Shown: positions 26,070-35,461 of the stretch, piece after piece
Layout of the letters: every line of letters begins with the position of its first letter
How positions within the stretch are numbered: the stretch's first letter is position 1
NCBI GenBank assembly: GCA_958295785.1
Contig: OY282377.1
Location: forward strand, 1,750,394 to 1,814,393
Origin: an uncultured Latescibacterota bacterium
Lineage (GTDB): Bacteria > Latescibacterota > UBA2968
DNA length: 64,000 bases
Reading direction: 5' to 3'
Notes under the pieces: model-generated
Databases searched by the model: none
Seen by the model: the letters and a program-made list of their open reading frames with translations, nothing else
What the model was told of the DNA's origin: nothing
Made by a program: the position numbers and the translations under genes

Positions 26070-26621
26070 TCAAAACGTCTGCCCGTCGCCGGGTTCATTG
26101 CCGCCGAAGGTCACTTCTGTGCCCGTGAGGTCGCGCAAAAAAATTTGCAGGCGGATGATATGCACATTGCCCGCGCCCATCCGCATGTTCAGGCCCGCTA
26201 TAACTTCGGGCGTCAGAAAATCGAGGTTTTGCTCCAAAAAGGCGACCCCGTCGAGATAGTCTTCAAACGCGGCTTCAAATTCTTCGGTGTGCAACCTGAG
26301 CAAATACGGATTCTCCGGGCGCATGGCGTGCAAGACAGCTAAAATGGCGTGCAGGCGCGCGGTCATGTTGTGGATAAATTGCCGCGACCAATAGACCGGG
26401 ATCGCGTTTTGCGTGACCTCCGCCGTGACCCCGCCGTATTCCGCGAAAAAGACATCGATAGATGTAAAAGCCCCGTTGATCGCGGCGATATAGGCGTTGG
26501 CCTCTGCCGCAGTCACACGGTCAAAAGTCAGTTCAGCGGGCGGCTCGGAAACGGGCGTTGTGGGGTTTGACGCACCACACCCGATGCACAGCCATGCAAA
26601 ACACAAAATCCATGGTTTCAT
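26070..26621 (-). CDS. Predicted lipoprotein of unknown function
   Basis: 183 residues with a lipoprotein signal peptide (MKPWILCFAWLCIGCGASNP; lipobox cysteine at 15), followed by a Pro-rich linker and an all-helical domain. No enzyme motif is seen. The start overlaps the gamma carbonic anhydrase stop as ATGA, so the two are translationally coupled. The export site (inner or outer membrane) cannot be decided. Confidence 0.75.
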   Translation of the reverse strand: MKPWILCFAWLCIGCGASNPTTPVSEPPAELTFDRVTAAEANAYIAAINGAFTSIDVFFAEYGGVTAEVTQNAIPVYWSRQFIHNMTARLHAILAVLHAMRPENPYLLRLHTEEFEAAFEDYLDGVAFLEQNLDFLTPEVIAGLNMRMGAGNVHIIRLQIFLRDLTGTEVTFGGNEPGDGQTF

Positions 26622-27151
26622 AAGGTCTCCTTCGCGCCCACATCCCGGCCCATATAAATCAAACGCCGTTTTTGGTATCTCTCGGTATTTTTCAAAAGGC
26701 GCGCGATTTCGTTGTCCGACAAGATGCGGCGCGGTTTGGCGGGCACGCCGGCTATGAGCGTGCGCGGCGCGATTTCAGCACCTTCCAAGACCAGGGCATG
26801 GGCGGCCACCAGCGCGGATTCGCCCACCACTGCGCCTGTCAACACGGTCGCCCCCATCCCGATAGTCACGCCGGGTTTGATGCGACACCCGTGCAAAATC
26901 GCGCTGTGTCCAACGGTCACATTTTCGCCCACGTCACAGGGATAGCCCGGGTCCGTATGCACCACGGTGCCATCTTGGATATTCGATCCCTCGTGGATCA
27001 CAATGGGTTCCACGTCGCCCCGAATCACGGCATTGAACCAGATGCTCACCCCCGCGCTGATCACCACGTCGCCAATCACAACCGCGCCGGGGGCAAGATA
27101 GGCCGATGGATCGATGCGCGGGGTTTTGTCTTTGTAAGGCAAAATCGTCAT
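26618..27151 (-). CDS. Gamma-carbonic anhydrase family hexapeptide-repeat protein
   Basis: 177 residues of left-handed beta-helix repeats (for example AYLAPGAVVIGDVVISAGVS, GAVVGESALVAAHA), with histidines in VGHSAILHGC and an earlier VHTD that match the zinc ligands of YrdA/CaiE-type gamma carbonic anhydrases. Usually a homotrimer; activity varies in this family. Start ATG 27151 with GGGGAT upstream. It lies 11 bp after the stop of the envelope protein gene upstream, and its stop overlaps the lipoprotein start. Confidence 0.9.
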   Translation of the reverse strand: MTILPYKDKTPRIDPSAYLAPGAVVIGDVVISAGVSIWFNAVIRGDVEPIVIHEGSNIQDGTVVHTDPGYPCDVGENVTVGHSAILHGCRIKPGVTIGMGATVLTGAVVGESALVAAHALVLEGAEIAPRTLIAGVPAKPRRILSDNEIARLLKNTERYQKRRLIYMGRDVGAKETL

Positions 27152-27162
27152 GGTGTTATCCC

Positions 27163-28116
27163 CTAATCAGCCTCGACAGGACCGAGCGTAAAGGTCTTGC
27201 CGCTTTGCGTGGCTTTCGCGCCTGTCACCAGCCCGGTCACAAAACCGAAAATGCCAAAAATGGCGGCGGCCCAGATCATCGTCTTTTTGACATCGGCATT
27301 GACCTGCCATGCGGCGAGTGCGCCGGTCACTGCGCCCGTGGCCGCGCCTCCGATTCCGGATAAAATCGCCCGTTCCATGGCAACCGAACCGCGTTGACCA
27401 AAAAATCGCACGGTGCGAATGTCGGATACAGCCACCTTTTGAACTTGCAAATCCGTTTCGATCAAGATGCGATGATCTTCGTAAACGGGCAAAAACTCGC
27501 CTTTGATTTGCTTGCCATTTTTTAGGGTGAGCATGCCGGGAAAGCGCGTTTCCACGCGAAAGCGCGCCCTGCGTTCTTCAAAAGAAATGGCGTCTTCGGT
27601 GTATTGCGGATAGGCCGCATCGCTTTGAGACGTGTCTGCAAGGGTGTACTCGCCCTTGAGGATTTCATCGAAATGCTCGATGTAGTCCCGCAACCGGCGC
27701 AAGTCGTTTTCACTTTTCAGATTGACCAACCGCGTTTCGATGCGCGGGCCGGAGCGGTATTGAATTTTAATCGCGAGTTTGCCATTGTCTCGCTTCATAA
27801 ATTCGGCAAATTGAAATCCCGATACGCCCAGCCGCAAGACCGACAGATCTATTTTTTGCGAATACACGGTCGCGCCTTGAAACAGGGCGTAGCGGTTGCT
27901 CTCTTCCAAATCAATTTGGGCACCCACCCGAGGGCTCAACACGATGCGCGTGCCGGATACGCGGCGCACATCCACAATTCCCCAGGCATCTTCGTCCAAG
28001 CGGTCAATCCCGCGCTCGGCCTGCGGTTCCGCATCGCGCTCCGCTGCCTGCATAGGGCACACGGAGAACAACAACATGCACATCGCGGTGATGATGGAAA
28101 TTGATTTTTTGATCAT
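27163..28116 (-). CDS. Secreted or envelope protein with C-terminal membrane segments, unknown
   Basis: 317 residues. Signal peptide MIKKSISIITAMCMLLFSVC then PMQAAERD. A central domain (TRIVLSPRVGAQIDLEESNR, TLKNGKQIKGEFLPVYEDH) is rich in beta strands. Near the C-terminus a Gly/Ala-rich glycine-zipper-like segment (SGIGGAATGAVTGALAAW) and a second hydrophobic helix (IWAAAIFGIFGFVTGLVTG) are visible. No known family is recognised. The ATG at 28116 has CAGGAGAATTTC upstream. It appears to start the operon with the carbonic anhydrase and lipoprotein. Confidence 0.75.
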   Translation of the reverse strand: MIKKSISIITAMCMLLFSVCPMQAAERDAEPQAERGIDRLDEDAWGIVDVRRVSGTRIVLSPRVGAQIDLEESNRYALFQGATVYSQKIDLSVLRLGVSGFQFAEFMKRDNGKLAIKIQYRSGPRIETRLVNLKSENDLRRLRDYIEHFDEILKGEYTLADTSQSDAAYPQYTEDAISFEERRARFRVETRFPGMLTLKNGKQIKGEFLPVYEDHRILIETDLQVQKVAVSDIRTVRFFGQRGSVAMERAILSGIGGAATGAVTGALAAWQVNADVKKTMIWAAAIFGIFGFVTGLVTGAKATQSGKTFTLGPVEAD

Positions 28117-28217
28117 GAAATTCTCCTGTAAAAAATGGATGAAACGGGAAAAAGACAAAAGTCACTGGCCTCCGGCGTTGGAGTGACGAAAATTTACACA
28201 TTACGTCTTGTATCTTT

Positions 28218-28244
28218 GGGCGAGCATGGGGGCATCGCCCCTAC
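28218..28244 (+). repeat. REP-like palindromic repeat
   Basis: GGGCGAGCATGGGGGCATCG followed by CCCCTAC, in the gap between the envelope protein gene and the argH-linked gene. TTACGTCTTGTATCTTTG before it recurs in the array spacers. Confidence 0.75.
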
Positions 28245-28280
28245 CACACCGTTTGTGGCTAAACTCCCATCTCTCCTCAC

Positions 28281-28901
28281 CTATTCCCCGCGAATCGCCG
28301 CGGATATGCCTTCTAAAATGTACGGGCGGTATTTGCGAAATCGCAGGCGGGGGTGAAAAAAGGTGCCCTCGGGGTCTGAGGTGCCGGGCACGGATACCAT
28401 GCAGGTGAGATCCACGCTGGACAAGGTGGCTTCGCCCCAAAACCATTCCGCGATCTGTTTGGCCGTGCGGTTGGGCCTGGCGTTTTCAATGGCAATTTCC
28501 TCATCCAACGGAAAAAACAGTGCCCCATCTCCCAAGGCGGACACTTCTTTTTGATATGCGAGTGCTGCTTCGGTGAGTTGCCCGGGTTCTGAGATGACAA
28601 TGCCCGTGACACACGCGATATCGCGTTTGGACACGATGTCGCTAAACAGGGTGCGAATGCGATTTTGCAGGCCCCCGTATTCGTCCAAGAGATGGGACGC
28701 CCGGGGGTTCACGCCCGCTTGCAACAGCCCCAGCGTATTGTAGCGGAGGCACTCGGATACAAAATCGCCTTCATTGTCAAACAGCCCAACGCCAATGAGG
28801 TGATCGCCATCTATCGCATTGAGCTGTGTGAGCCCAGACCTCGCCTCGTGCTGGAGCAAATCGTAAAAACGCCGCACATCCCGCTCGTGAAAACGCTTCA
28901 T
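28281..28901 (-). CDS. Unknown soluble protein coupled to argH
   Basis: 206 residues, family not recognised. It starts MKRFHERDVRRFYDLLQHEA and contains DGDHLIGVGLFDNEGDFVSE and a C-terminal FRKYRPYILEGISAAIRGE. No signal peptide or membrane segment. The ATG at 28901 overlaps the argH stop as ATGA; the GTG two codons upstream is less likely. The coupling suggests co-expression with arginine biosynthesis, but a functional link is not shown. Confidence 0.75.
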   Translation of the reverse strand: MKRFHERDVRRFYDLLQHEARSGLTQLNAIDGDHLIGVGLFDNEGDFVSECLRYNTLGLLQAGVNPRASHLLDEYGGLQNRIRTLFSDIVSKRDIACVTGIVISEPGQLTEAALAYQKEVSALGDGALFFPLDEEIAIENARPNRTAKQIAEWFWGEATLSSVDLTCMVSVPGTSDPEGTFFHPRLRFRKYRPYILEGISAAIRGE

Positions 28902-30298
28902 CCACACGCCTTTCCATCAGTTAGCAAATGCCGACCCGCTTCAATTTGCCGCAAAACAGCATTGCGGCCTGTGCCGCCGTCCAGATTGCGCGCCTCGGTG
29001 CTCGCCTCGGGCGACAAAACCGCTCGCACATCGGTATCGAACGCCTCGGATGCGGCGCGCAGGGTTTCCATGTCCAATGCGTGCAATTTTTGCCCGCGCG
29101 CCAGTGCCGTTCTGACGAGTTTTCCCACAATGCGATGGCACATGCGAAAGGGCACGCCTTTGCGCGCGAGATAGTCGGCCAGATCCGTGGCTAAAATCGC
29201 GCTGTCCAGCGCGTCTGCCATGCGTTTGCCGTTGATTTTCATGGACTGCCACGCGCCGGCAAACACGGACAGGGAAATATGCACGGTGTCCGCCGTGTCA
29301 AAAACGGGTTCTTTGTCCTCCTGCATATCCTTGGCGTACGTCAGGGGAATGGCCTTCATCACGGTGAGCAACGACATCAAATTGCCGTACACGCGCCCGG
29401 TCTTGCCGCGCACCAGTTCCAGCGAATCCGGGTTTTTCTTTTGCGGCATCATGCTCGATCCCGTGCTGAAGGCGTCGGCCAATTCGACAAATCCAAATTC
29501 CGAAGACGACCAGACGATCAAATCCTCGCAAAACCGGCTCAAGTGCCCCATCAAAATTGCGGCTGCGGACAGATATTCCAAAAAATAATCCCGGTCGCTC
29601 ACCGCGTCGATGCTGTTTTCCGCGATACGGTCAAAGCCCAATTCCGCGCGCAAAAATTCTCGGTCGAGCGGGTACGCGCTTCCGGCCAGCGCGCCCGCGC
29701 CCAAGGGCATGGCATTTGCGCGTTTCCAGCAGTCTTCAAAGCGCGTGCGGTCGCGCGCCAGCATCCAGAACAGGGCCATTGCATAGTGCGAAAACCGGAT
29801 CGGTTGGGCCTGTTGCACATGCGTATATCCCGGCATGATCACATCGAGATGGCTCTCGGCAACATCCAGCACCACCGCCATGACGCGCTCGATCTGCGCG
29901 ATGGCGTCGGCGATAGCCTCGCGCAAAAACAGCCGCTCGTCAAGGGCGACTTGATCGTTGCGGCTGCGGCCCGTATGAATTTTCGCGCCCGCGTCGCCGA
30001 CCAATTCGATCAACCGCTTTTCCACCGCCATGTGGATGTCTTCGAGATCATCGGTCAGTGGCAGCGCGCCCGCGTCGATCTCCCGCTCCACGCGATTGAG
30101 ACCCGCGAGTACCCGTTCCCGTTCCTGTTTTGTCAAAATGCCCATTCGGGCCAATGCGCGGGTTTGTGCGCGGCTGCCTTCGATATCCATTTTGTACAGC
30201 CGCTTGTCAAAGCCGATGGAAGCGTTGAACTTTTCCATCAGTTTTTCGGTTGATCCCGCGAATCGCCCGCTCCAGGGTTTTTCGGATAATTTGTTCAT
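28898..30298 (-). CDS. argH: Argininosuccinate lyase
   Basis: 466 residues. Cleaves argininosuccinate to arginine and fumarate, the last step of arginine synthesis. The fumarase/aspartase superfamily signature GSSMMPQKKNPDSLE lies near residue 283 and contains the catalytic serine. Other expected parts are WSGRFAGSTEKLMEKFNAS, TGRSRNDQVALD and MPGYTHVQQAQP. Length is typical. AGGAACTGACAACT precedes the ATG. Its stop overlaps the next gene as ATGA. Confidence 0.97.
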   Translation of the reverse strand: MNKLSEKPWSGRFAGSTEKLMEKFNASIGFDKRLYKMDIEGSRAQTRALARMGILTKQERERVLAGLNRVEREIDAGALPLTDDLEDIHMAVEKRLIELVGDAGAKIHTGRSRNDQVALDERLFLREAIADAIAQIERVMAVVLDVAESHLDVIMPGYTHVQQAQPIRFSHYAMALFWMLARDRTRFEDCWKRANAMPLGAGALAGSAYPLDREFLRAELGFDRIAENSIDAVSDRDYFLEYLSAAAILMGHLSRFCEDLIVWSSSEFGFVELADAFSTGSSMMPQKKNPDSLELVRGKTGRVYGNLMSLLTVMKAIPLTYAKDMQEDKEPVFDTADTVHISLSVFAGAWQSMKINGKRMADALDSAILATDLADYLARKGVPFRMCHRIVGKLVRTALARGQKLHALDMETLRAASEAFDTDVRAVLSPEASTEARNLDGGTGRNAVLRQIEAGRHLLTDGKACG

Positions 30299-30394
30299 AG
30301 TTGTCAGTTCCTACCTATGAACGTATCTGAACAGCGACACGTTGAAAACCGCTCCGCGTATTTCGCAGTGGTCAATCCGCCCCGTTTATCCGCT

Positions 30395-32401
30395 TTACGG
30401 ATCGCAATGAATCTCGTGCCCATCGCCCGGGAACCAAAGAATATCGACAAAGACGCCCAGGGAAACGCCTGCGATATAGCCCATGATCATCCCCAAAAAA
30501 AAGGGCGCGTAGTGCCGGTAGCGTTCCAGGCCGCCCAATTTCATAATGATGGTCTTCACGCCCCAGATCAGAAATAGGCTGAAGGAATTGTCCTGCATTT
30601 CGACCATGCCGCAAATTGTAAATCCGATGGGATGGATCGGAAAGCCCGGGAAGCGATACCGCAGGTAGTAGAGCACGGCAGTAAAAATGCCCCCAATGCC
30701 CAAAAATAGGAAGCGCGGCCAGTCGGTGAACAGCGCGTCTGACTGAAGCCTGGATACGGCCAAGCGGCTGAAACCCGCGCCATTGAGAGAGCCAATGCCC
30801 TTAAATGTGGTGCGTCCAAAGTTGGCACTGCCAATGCCGTAGTAGCCCTGATAGACGACGAACCCGACGACCGCGGCTATGCCGAGCAGGCAGCCGATCA
30901 GAACAGTGGGTGCCACGGCCTTGCGGCTGCGCTTTGCCATGGCCATGCTCAAGCGCGGAATGTGGGCCATTTGCGTGGTGGCGAAGGTTTTCCCATCCGC
31001 GACGAGGCTCATCGTAAGGGTCAAAATGGAGGCGCCCGCAGCCCCCATATTTCCGACCCCAAAGGCGTGCCATGTAAACCCCTGCGCGGTGAGGGGCACG
31101 CGAAGATAGACGAGACCGCTTTCCACAACAATGCGGGACATGCCGACAAAAAGGACGAGCATGGCAAAGGACCAGCCGAGAACCGGCCCCGGCCCCATGC
31201 CTGCGCGCAACAGCCAGAGAAAAACGAACCCGCAACACGCGAGCAAGAGGCCGACTGCCGTGCGATAGGACATGATCTCTTCCGAGTCGTCAATGCTTTC
31301 GTCGCGCAGAACAGCTTTGCGAAAGATGTCTCGAAAATGAGACCGCGCGATATAAAATCCCCAGCCGACAAAAACGATCATCCCGCCAAAGGTCATCCAA
31401 CCGATAGCGGGATGGCTCGAGCTCCACGGATCGTTCGCGCCCAAATCCAAGCCAAAGCGATTGAAAAGCCCGACCACGCAGATCTGAACGACGTGGAAAA
31501 ACCACAAGCTAAACAGAACTTCCAGCTTGGTGAAGTAGCCCAAGCAAAAGGTGAGCAGCACAAAGGTGGTGACAATGCTCGGAAAGCCCGGCGCGACCGA
31601 AATCACATGCCGGCCGTATCGCCCGGCCAAAAACGGAAACATCGGCAAATTGACGCTGAACCAAGTGAACACATTCCACGCAATGATGGCAAAGGTCAGG
31701 CCAAATCCCCATTGAAACAGGCGGTTGCCCACGAGCGTTCTCAGCGTGCCCGTTGTGCCAGAGACCCCGGTGAGTTCCAAAAGCGCGGTCGCCACCGGGA
31801 AAGACAGCCGCTCGTATTCCATCCACTGCTTGCGGAGCAACACGCTGAGGCACAGGTGAATCGTCAAAATGCCCGCGATCAACATGCCCCACCAGAAAAG
31901 CACAGAGAACCACTCGCCCCAAGGGAAGGCTGTACCGGGCACTTGTCCCTCGTAAAACCCGCGCACCGCATCGCGGTTGGTGATGGTTGTCCAACTCGGC
32001 ATGTGGGGCAGGAGGAGTTCGTCAAACCGGTTTTCGGGCGATGCGTAGTACGCGGGCATGGTCAGCATTTGGAGGAACCACACCGTGAGCCACTCGCCCT
32101 GCATGGTGGATGCCACAAAGCCGATGCAGCAAATCGCGAGCAATTCCGTTGGGGAAAACCCAATGCCGCGCCGCTCGAGAAAGGCGTTCAGAATCAGCAG
32201 GCCCACAAAAGGGATGAGCATCGCCATCGACAGATGCGAATGGTCCGCCCGCGTGGAGTTGAGGACAAAGCTGGTGTACGTGGGCCACAAGGGCATGAAC
32301 ACGCCCATCCCCAATCCGATCAAGAGGGATCGCTTGGTGATGAGAGACGCCCCCTCGGTTGTATCCGGTTTTAAGGCTTGCGATTTTGGTTGTGCAGACA
32401 T
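30395..32401 (-). CDS. DUF6785/DUF6784-type polytopic membrane protein
   Basis: 668 residues with about a dozen hydrophobic helices (for example SLLIGLGMGVFMPLWPTYTS, SVLFWWGMLIAGILTIHLCL). Motifs such as FSPTELLAICC and GEWFSVLFWW resemble, from memory, the large uncharacterised family common in Planctomycetes- and Poribacteria-like genomes, distantly like oligopeptide transporters. Substrate unknown. No clear ribosome site precedes the ATG at 32401. It stands alone between argH and a repeat-rich gap. Confidence 0.7.
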   Translation of the reverse strand: MSAQPKSQALKPDTTEGASLITKRSLLIGLGMGVFMPLWPTYTSFVLNSTRADHSHLSMAMLIPFVGLLILNAFLERRGIGFSPTELLAICCIGFVASTMQGEWLTVWFLQMLTMPAYYASPENRFDELLLPHMPSWTTITNRDAVRGFYEGQVPGTAFPWGEWFSVLFWWGMLIAGILTIHLCLSVLLRKQWMEYERLSFPVATALLELTGVSGTTGTLRTLVGNRLFQWGFGLTFAIIAWNVFTWFSVNLPMFPFLAGRYGRHVISVAPGFPSIVTTFVLLTFCLGYFTKLEVLFSLWFFHVVQICVVGLFNRFGLDLGANDPWSSSHPAIGWMTFGGMIVFVGWGFYIARSHFRDIFRKAVLRDESIDDSEEIMSYRTAVGLLLACCGFVFLWLLRAGMGPGPVLGWSFAMLVLFVGMSRIVVESGLVYLRVPLTAQGFTWHAFGVGNMGAAGASILTLTMSLVADGKTFATTQMAHIPRLSMAMAKRSRKAVAPTVLIGCLLGIAAVVGFVVYQGYYGIGSANFGRTTFKGIGSLNGAGFSRLAVSRLQSDALFTDWPRFLFLGIGGIFTAVLYYLRYRFPGFPIHPIGFTICGMVEMQDNSFSLFLIWGVKTIIMKLGGLERYRHYAPFFLGMIMGYIAGVSLGVFVDILWFPGDGHEIHCDP

Positions 32402-32569
32402 AGGGAGTGAGGGAATGGGCGAATCTACGAATGGAGTACAACTGGCCGTTGGACGGGATAGTTCACGCCTTAATCAGGAGAGCCACGCCCCTGCGATTGC
32501 CTTGCTTCGCGTCCTTCTGCGTTTATCTGCGGATGGCCTTTGCGTGGGCACGGGGGCGCCTACGGGCTC

Positions 32570-32610
32570 ATGTCTCGATTTTGGGTTGGCTGGGTGGAGA
32601 CTGACCCCTG
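32570..32610 (+). repeat. 41-bp direct repeat, left copy
   Basis: ATGTCTCGATTTTGGGTTGG continuing to CTGACCCCTG, repeated at 33172-33212. The pair brackets structured repeat copy B. Confidence 0.9.
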
Positions 32611-32679
32611 ACCACTACGAAAGACGCGAAAGGGAAAACCGATGGGGATTGGCTCCTGACCCCTGCTTTTTGTATCATC

Positions 32680-32707
32680 GGGCGGGCACGGGGGCACCGC
32701 CCCTACG
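32680..32707 (+). repeat. REP-like palindromic repeat
   Basis: GGGCGGGCACGGGGGCACCG followed by CCCCTACG, lying between the left direct repeat and structured repeat copy B. Confidence 0.85.
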
Positions 32708-32734
32708 GTGTTATACTAAATTGATTTTCAGTTG

Positions 32735-33097
32735 GCCTGATGCGATATGTTGCCATCAAACGATCCCCTTGACCTTACGCAGTCATTCAAAGAAGCCATT
32801 GCAACCAGGCCATCCCAAAAGACCATCAGACAAAGCCATCGCGCACAGCGCGCAAGGCCGTCTCGCAACCAACCTCCCTCTTGCAACCCACCTTGCAGGC
32901 CAACGCATGTTGTGTATGCAACGAAGCGCTTTGCGCTGTGCCAGCCTCTCGGCGCATGAGAGCGGCATTTTTTGCTTCCTTTTTTTGCTGTTGAAAAAAA
33001 GGAAGTCGCCGCACGCCGTAGGCACAGGCGTAGCCAACGCATCAAAGGCAACAAACGACGCTTGAGAACCAAACGCTTGAGACAAGCAACGCATGAT
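32735..33097 (+). repeat. Dispersed structured repeat, copy B
   Basis: Carries all landmarks of the family. The T/A hairpin is perfect here: CTTCCTTTTTTT, a GCTGTTG loop, then AAAAAAAGGAAG. The gap 32402-33265 holds no gene: only this element, two REP copies, a partial REP near 32547 and the 41-bp direct repeats. Confidence 0.9.
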
Positions 33098-33171
33098 CCG
33101 TACAAAAGTTTGTTCCTCATTCATCCCTGATGGGAGGCAGGATACGGAAAAATAAAAATCAAATGGGTATT

Positions 33172-33212
33172 ATGTCTCGATTTTGGGTTGGCTGGGTGGA
33201 GACTGACCCCTG
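33172..33212 (+). repeat. 41-bp direct repeat, right copy
   Basis: Identical to 32570-32610 and, like it, followed by a TATCATCGGGCGGGCAC REP copy. Confidence 0.9.
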
Positions 33213-33223
33213 CTTTTATCATC

Positions 33224-33252
33224 GGGCGGGCACGGGGGCACCGCCCCTACGG
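33224..33252 (+). repeat. REP-like palindromic repeat
   Basis: GGGCGGGCACGGGGGCACCG followed by CCCCTACGG, 13 bp from the 3' end of the mannonate dehydratase-like gene. Confidence 0.85.
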
Positions 33253-33265
33253 TCTCACATTTCGA

Positions 33266-34246
33266 TTATTCATTGACCGCTTGCAGCAGCGCGTGGATGT
33301 AGCCGTAAGTATAGGCAAAGCCGACCTGCGCGGCTTCGGGGCCGGATATGCCCGGAACGTGATCGGGCATGATCATGTATTCGTAGCCGACTTCTTTGAA
33401 CGCACGCAGGGCCTTGAGCATATCTACATCGCCCTCGTCTGGGAAAACTTCGACAAAGTTGCGGAGGCCGCCTTTGATGTTGCGGAAGTGGACGTTGAAA
33501 ATTTTCTTGCGCGATCCAAAATACCGGATCACGTCATAGATTTCTTCGGCTGGATTTTCAAGGCTTTCGGCCATGCAACCCAGGCAGAAGTTCAGTCCGT
33601 TGTACGGGCTGTCGTAGAGGGCGATGAATTTCTTGAAGCCATCCACCATGCCGAGCACGCGCGCGACCCCCCGATACGTCGTGCCGTATCCAATGCCCGG
33701 GTCAGAGGGGTGACAGGCCATCTGAATTTTGTATTCTTCGGCCACGGGGATGATGCACTGCAGCCAGTGGTCGATGCGTTCCCACATCTCGTCCTCGTCT
33801 GCGGGCCCGCCTTCAAACGCGGCCGTGGATTGGTCCAATTTGTCGTATTCAAACGACGACAACCTCGCGTGCCCGCGCCCGTATCGCGGTTCTGTGCGAA
33901 GATGCCCCAAGAGGGTGATGTTGTAATTGAGGCCGCGCAGGCCCGCTTCTGCGGCCATTCTGACTGTTTCGCACATGCGGTCAATGGCGCGGTCTCGGGC
34001 GTCGCTAGGCCCCAGGAAAATCGCGCCGGCTTCATTTTTGAACGCGCTTTGAGACCCCAGGGGAATGTGAATCATTTCGAGATTGATGCCGTAGTTGTCG
34101 AAGCGGTCGCGCAGGGATTTGATCGTATCTGCGCGCCATTCCGCCCACGGCCCGGCAGGCGTTTGATCCACGTTAAACACGCCGAGTTGTGCGAGAACCT
34201 CGATGTCGGTTTCGGTTCGACAACGGGTCTGTGTGCCGATGTACAT
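33266..34246 (-). CDS. Mannonate dehydratase (UxuA)-like TIM-barrel protein
   Basis: 326 residues. UxuA removes water from D-mannonate to give 2-keto-3-deoxygluconate in hexuronate breakdown. Family features are ACHPSDPG, YRGVARVL, NGLNFCLGCMAE (metal-binding Cys), VHFRNIKGG and MIMPDHVPG, close to UxuA patterns. It is somewhat shorter than E. coli UxuA (394), so a related sugar-phosphate isomerase-like role remains possible. The ATG at 34246 is chosen for its GGAGGTCAGC site. It is a neighbour of Ldh-family and enolase-superfamily genes, consistent with sugar-acid catabolism. Confidence 0.75.
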   Translation of the reverse strand: MYIGTQTRCRTETDIEVLAQLGVFNVDQTPAGPWAEWRADTIKSLRDRFDNYGINLEMIHIPLGSQSAFKNEAGAIFLGPSDARDRAIDRMCETVRMAAEAGLRGLNYNITLLGHLRTEPRYGRGHARLSSFEYDKLDQSTAAFEGGPADEDEMWERIDHWLQCIIPVAEEYKIQMACHPSDPGIGYGTTYRGVARVLGMVDGFKKFIALYDSPYNGLNFCLGCMAESLENPAEEIYDVIRYFGSRKKIFNVHFRNIKGGLRNFVEVFPDEGDVDMLKALRAFKEVGYEYMIMPDHVPGISGPEAAQVGFAYTYGYIHALLQAVNE

Positions 34247-34419
34247 GCTGACCTCCAATGTGTGGTGTTGGATAACGGATGTTACGTACAGCTTGGCACT
34301 CGCGTTGTTTGTCTAAAGCGTTTGTTGCCTTCATTTACGCAGTGCGTCGGGTTTTTGGCTGTTGTGCGGGGACTGACCACTGACCACTAACCACTGGTTT
34401 TAGAGCGGTATTGCTCGCA

Positions 34420-35421
34420 TCAATTCCATGGAAGCGGAACGTCCAATCGCGCGCTGACTTGGCGCGCGTTTTCCCGTTCCATTTCGCCATAGCGGATGCC
34501 CTCGGCGCGGTGGAGGGCCATGCGTTCTTCCTCTATGGCGCCGGGCAAAAGCGCGCGATCACATCCCGGCATGGGGTCGTAGGTCTTGCGAACGTCTCGA
34601 ACCATGCGATCTGATTCAGCGCGGAAGACCGCGTCGGGAATCGCGGTGTCAATGTGAATCGCAATGACGCACCCACCCGCGCCCGATGCGCGCCATTTCT
34701 CCTTTGTGGCGTGGGAGGACGGAAGGCTGACGCCGGCCAATCCACCGCCGATGAGCGCGGCGACAGCCGTATATCCGATGCTTTTGAAAAATGCGGCCGG
34801 GATCATTTCGAGCAGGGCGTCAAACGCTGCCCCCCGCTGGTAATCGGCCAGGATGCAGGTCGCCGCGTCGAGAACGACCGGCGGCTCATCGCCCGAGGGA
34901 AAGGCAAAGCATATCGGCGGATTGCCAAAATACCCGAGTTGCCGCTCTCTGCCATCTCTTTCCGCATTGCCGTGTTGCCTGCCCTGAACGCAAAATCCAA
35001 TACATCCGGCGTCGGAACACATCCGCGCGTAGTGGCCTGCGGATCCAATATGGCCGACGTGCCGCGCCAAGCCCATGCCCATGCCGAGTTCTTTGGCTTT
35101 GCGAATCGCGTGTTCTGCCGCGCGCACCATTGGGAGGTAGCCGAGCGTGCCATCGCCATCAATGACGCTACACGTCGGGGTTTCGCGCAGCACCCGGATG
35201 TTGGGACGCGGGTTGATGTGCCCGTTTTCAAAACTCTTGCAATAGCCGTTGACGGTTCGCGTGCCGTGGCTGCGAACACCGCGCAGGTCGCTGTTGACGA
35301 GGAGGCGAGCGATAAGCCCAGCGTGATCCGCATCGAGGCCGGCCTTTTCAAAGCAAGCCGCGGCAAAGTCCAAAAGGCGATCTTCACGGACGCGGACAAA
35401 TGATTCAGGCGGTCGGTTCAT
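34420..35421 (-). CDS. Ldh-family (malate/L-lactate/ureidoglycolate-type) oxidoreductase
   Basis: 333 residues of the LDH2/MDH2 NAD(P)-dependent dehydrogenase family. It shows NSDLRGVRSHGTRTVNGYCK (catalytic His in SHG), GHIGSAGHYA, and a C-terminal RAESDRMVRDVRKT with a DPMPGCDRALLPG stretch. The exact hydroxy-acid substrate is not evident. The ATG at 35421 gives the usual family start; the 67 in-frame codons upstream overlap the next gene in another frame. It probably forms an operon with the 2OG oxygenase and enolase-superfamily genes upstream. Confidence 0.85.
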   Translation of the reverse strand: MNRPPESFVRVREDRLLDFAAACFEKAGLDADHAGLIARLLVNSDLRGVRSHGTRTVNGYCKSFENGHINPRPNIRVLRETPTCSVIDGDGTLGYLPMVRAAEHAIRKAKELGMGMGLARHVGHIGSAGHYARMCSDAGCIGFCVQGRQHGNAERDGRERQLGYFGNPPICFAFPSGDEPPVVLDAATCILADYQRGAAFDALLEMIPAAFFKSIGYTAVAALIGGGLAGVSLPSSHATKEKWRASGAGGCVIAIHIDTAIPDAVFRAESDRMVRDVRKTYDPMPGCDRALLPGAIEEERMALHRAEGIRYGEMERENARQVSARLDVPLPWN

Positions 35422-35461
35422 GGGTGCAATCCAGAGATAAAAAAATGAAAGTTGCTCGGCC

